NCBI RefSeq assembly: GCF_016786325.1
Contig: NZ_JADWYU010000098.1
Span: 1 to 40,393 of the forward strand
Direction of reading: 5' to 3'
Source of the DNA: Frankia nepalensis
GTDB taxonomy: Bacteria > Actinomycetota > Actinomycetes > Frankiales > Frankiaceae
Length of the DNA: 40,393 nt
The first letter of the stretch is position 1, and the number at the start of each line of letters is the position of its first letter. This document shows positions 39,391-40,393 of this stretch, piece by piece. The notes below the pieces were generated by a model. That model saw nothing but the letters and a program-made list of their open reading frames with translations. It did no database searches and was not told the DNA's origin. The position numbers and the translations under genes are program-made.

Positions 39391-40393
39391 CTACTTCATC
39401 TTCCACAGGCGTACGGAGCCGTCGTCGGAACCGGTGATCAGGGTGTCTTCGTTCGACGAGAACTCCCAGTCCCGCACGGTGCCCGTGTGGCCCGCGAGAG
39501 GCCGGCTGGAAGTCGGGCTGCCGGGTCCGCTCAGGTCCCACCACCGCAGCGTGTCGTCGCCCAGCTGGACGGCCAGGACCTCGCCGTCGGCGGAGAACTC
39601 CCAGCCCCGCACGGTGCCGTCGAGCCCGGGAAGAGGCCTGGGAGGGCCGGAGCCGCTCAGGTCCCACACCAGCCCCCCGCCGTCGGCCGGTTCCCCACCC
39701 TCGTCGTCCAGCCTGACGGCCAGGACCTCGCCGTCGGCGGAGAACTCCCAGTCCCACACGGTGTCGTCGAGCCCGGGAAGGGGCCCGCGCAGGACGGGAA
39801 CGCCAGAACCACGCAGGTCCCACACGAACGCGCCACCGTCGTCCAGCCTGCCAGCCAGGACCTGGCCGTCGGCGGAGAACTCCCAGTCCTCCACGGTGCC
39901 GTCGAGCCCGGGAAGGGGCCCGCGCAGGACGGGAACGCCAGAACCACGCAGGTCCCACACCAACGCACCGCCGTCGGCCAGCCTGACGGCCATCGCCTGG
40001 CCGTCGGCGGAGAACTTCCAGTCCCAGACGGTGCCGTCGAGCCCGGAAAGGAGCCTGGGAGGGCCGGAGCCGCTCAGGTCCCACACCAGCGTCTCGCCAT
40101 TGGCGGGCGTGACGGCCATGACCTCGCCGTCGGCGGAGAACTCGAAATTCTGCACGGCGCCGTCAAGTCCGGGAAGCGGCTCGCGCAGGACCGGACCGCC
40201 AGAACCACGCAGGTCCCACACCAGCACCCCGCCGTCATCCAGCGTGACGGCCATGACCTCGCCGCCCGCGAAGAACACCAGATCCCGCACGGCGCCGTCG
40301 AGCCCGGGAAGCGGCCCGCGCAGGACCGGACCGCCAGAACCACGCAGGTCCCACACCAGCACCCCGCCGTCATCCAGCGTGACGGCCATGACC
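39391..40393 (-). CDS. WD40-repeat protein, partial (N-terminus beyond the window)
   Basis: The C-terminal 333 residues of a leftward gene whose start lies outside the window. The visible part is only WD40-like blades of about 45 residues: FSADGEVMAVTLDDGGVLVWDLRGSG and variants, eight WD-type strands, ending in GSDDGSVRLWKMK. Blades are unusually alike, and some share more than 70 identical bases, so the array has been amplified recently. The chemistry differs from the kinase propeller next door (WDLRGSG rather than YLWDV), so the two are not simple duplicates. The missing N-terminus might be an effector or ATPase module (NACHT, TIR or caspase-like), as is frequent for such proteins in actinobacteria and cyanobacteria; that cannot be seen here. 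Confidence 0.85.
   Translation of the reverse strand, partial: VMAVTLDDGGVLVWDLRGSGGPVLRGPLPGLDGAVRDLVFFAGGEVMAVTLDDGGVLVWDLRGSGGPVLREPLPGLDGAVQNFEFSADGEVMAVTPANGETLVWDLSGSGPPRLLSGLDGTVWDWKFSADGQAMAVRLADGGALVWDLRGSGVPVLRGPLPGLDGTVEDWEFSADGQVLAGRLDDGGAFVWDLRGSGVPVLRGPLPGLDDTVWDWEFSADGEVLAVRLDDEGGEPADGGGLVWDLSGSGPPRPLPGLDGTVRGWEFSADGEVLAVQLGDDTLRWWDLSGPGSPTSSRPLAGHTGTVRDWEFSSNEDTLITGSDDGSVRLWKMK
39391..40393 (-). repeat. Near-identical WD40 blade array, period 135 bp
   Basis: The 77 bases 40182-40258 are identical to 40317-40393 (offset 135, cut by the window edge). About 60 bases around 39764-39823 recur at an offset of 135 near 39899-39958. One blade is shortened by three codons and another lengthened by four, showing the array is still changing. 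Confidence 0.8.

Noticed and set aside
1-40393. Direct-repeat clusters suggesting a CRISPR array
   Set aside because: The only regular repeats are coding WD40 blades and short tandem pairs; no repeat-spacer pattern exists.

Overview
The window is chromosomal DNA of a very GC-rich actinobacterium. The gene content fits a soil or plant-associated, Frankia-like genus: F420-type luciferase-family oxidoreductase, mycofactocin-type SDR, KstR-like operators, FadE/FadD/EchA acyl-CoA enzymes, a cytochrome P450, a Tat-exported serpin, a kinase fused to WD40 blades, GTG/TTG starts and signs of leaderless transcripts. Genus assignment is inference. I see no rRNA, tRNA, CRISPR array or intact insertion sequence.

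Layout. 0.2-2.6 kb: AIM24-family protein, RibD/DHFR-like reductase, anchored hypothetical protein. 2.8-5.3 kb: KstR-like site, then an overlapping DUF1214 gene and sulfotransferase gene. 5.5-7.4 kb: DrrA/DrrB-type ABC exporter, converging on a Tat-lipoprotein serpin (7.4-8.7 kb). 8.9-15.6 kb, the metabolic core: two acyl-CoA dehydrogenases resembling mycobacterial FadE27 and FadE26 diverge from an intergenic region with a KstR-like operator. The rightward arm continues with EchA19-like hydratase, FadD19-like acyl-CoA ligase and a thiolase-fold protein. This looks like a first-round sterol side-chain beta-oxidation cassette. 15.6-17.5 kb: XRE regulator, a broken LigB-type extradiol dioxygenase remnant, and an LLM oxidoreductase with a third KstR-like site at its start. 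17.7-22.4 kb: shikimate-dehydrogenase-like protein and two anchored or secreted proteins, one a beta-helix. 22.4-28.2 kb: orphan ABC solute-binding lipoprotein, an SDR with a KstR2-like palindrome upstream, then NTF2-like protein, P450, AhpD/CMD-fold protein and a tiny coupled ORF. 28.4-36.9 kb: lipoprotein, FUSC membrane protein, Fpg/Nei glycosylase, two SDRs (one mycofactocin type), membrane-anchored CoxG-like protein, and an overlapping pair of MarR-type regulators whose promoter carries a perfect 15-bp tandem repeat. 37.1-40.4 kb: Ser/Thr kinase with a seven-bladed WD40 propeller, converging on a second WD40 gene cut by the window edge whose blades are almost identical in DNA.

Working together: the KstR-like sites link three separate transcription units (DUF1214/sulfotransferase, FadE27|FadE26-EchA19-FadD19-thiolase, LLM oxidoreductase). 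A KstR2-like site precedes the SDR. I infer a dispersed sterol or isoprenoid-acid catabolic regulon; ring-cleavage genes are not intact here. The other genes are ordinary actinobacterial housekeeping, envelope and signalling genes. Family calls rest on reading motifs and on remembered relatives, not on database searches.
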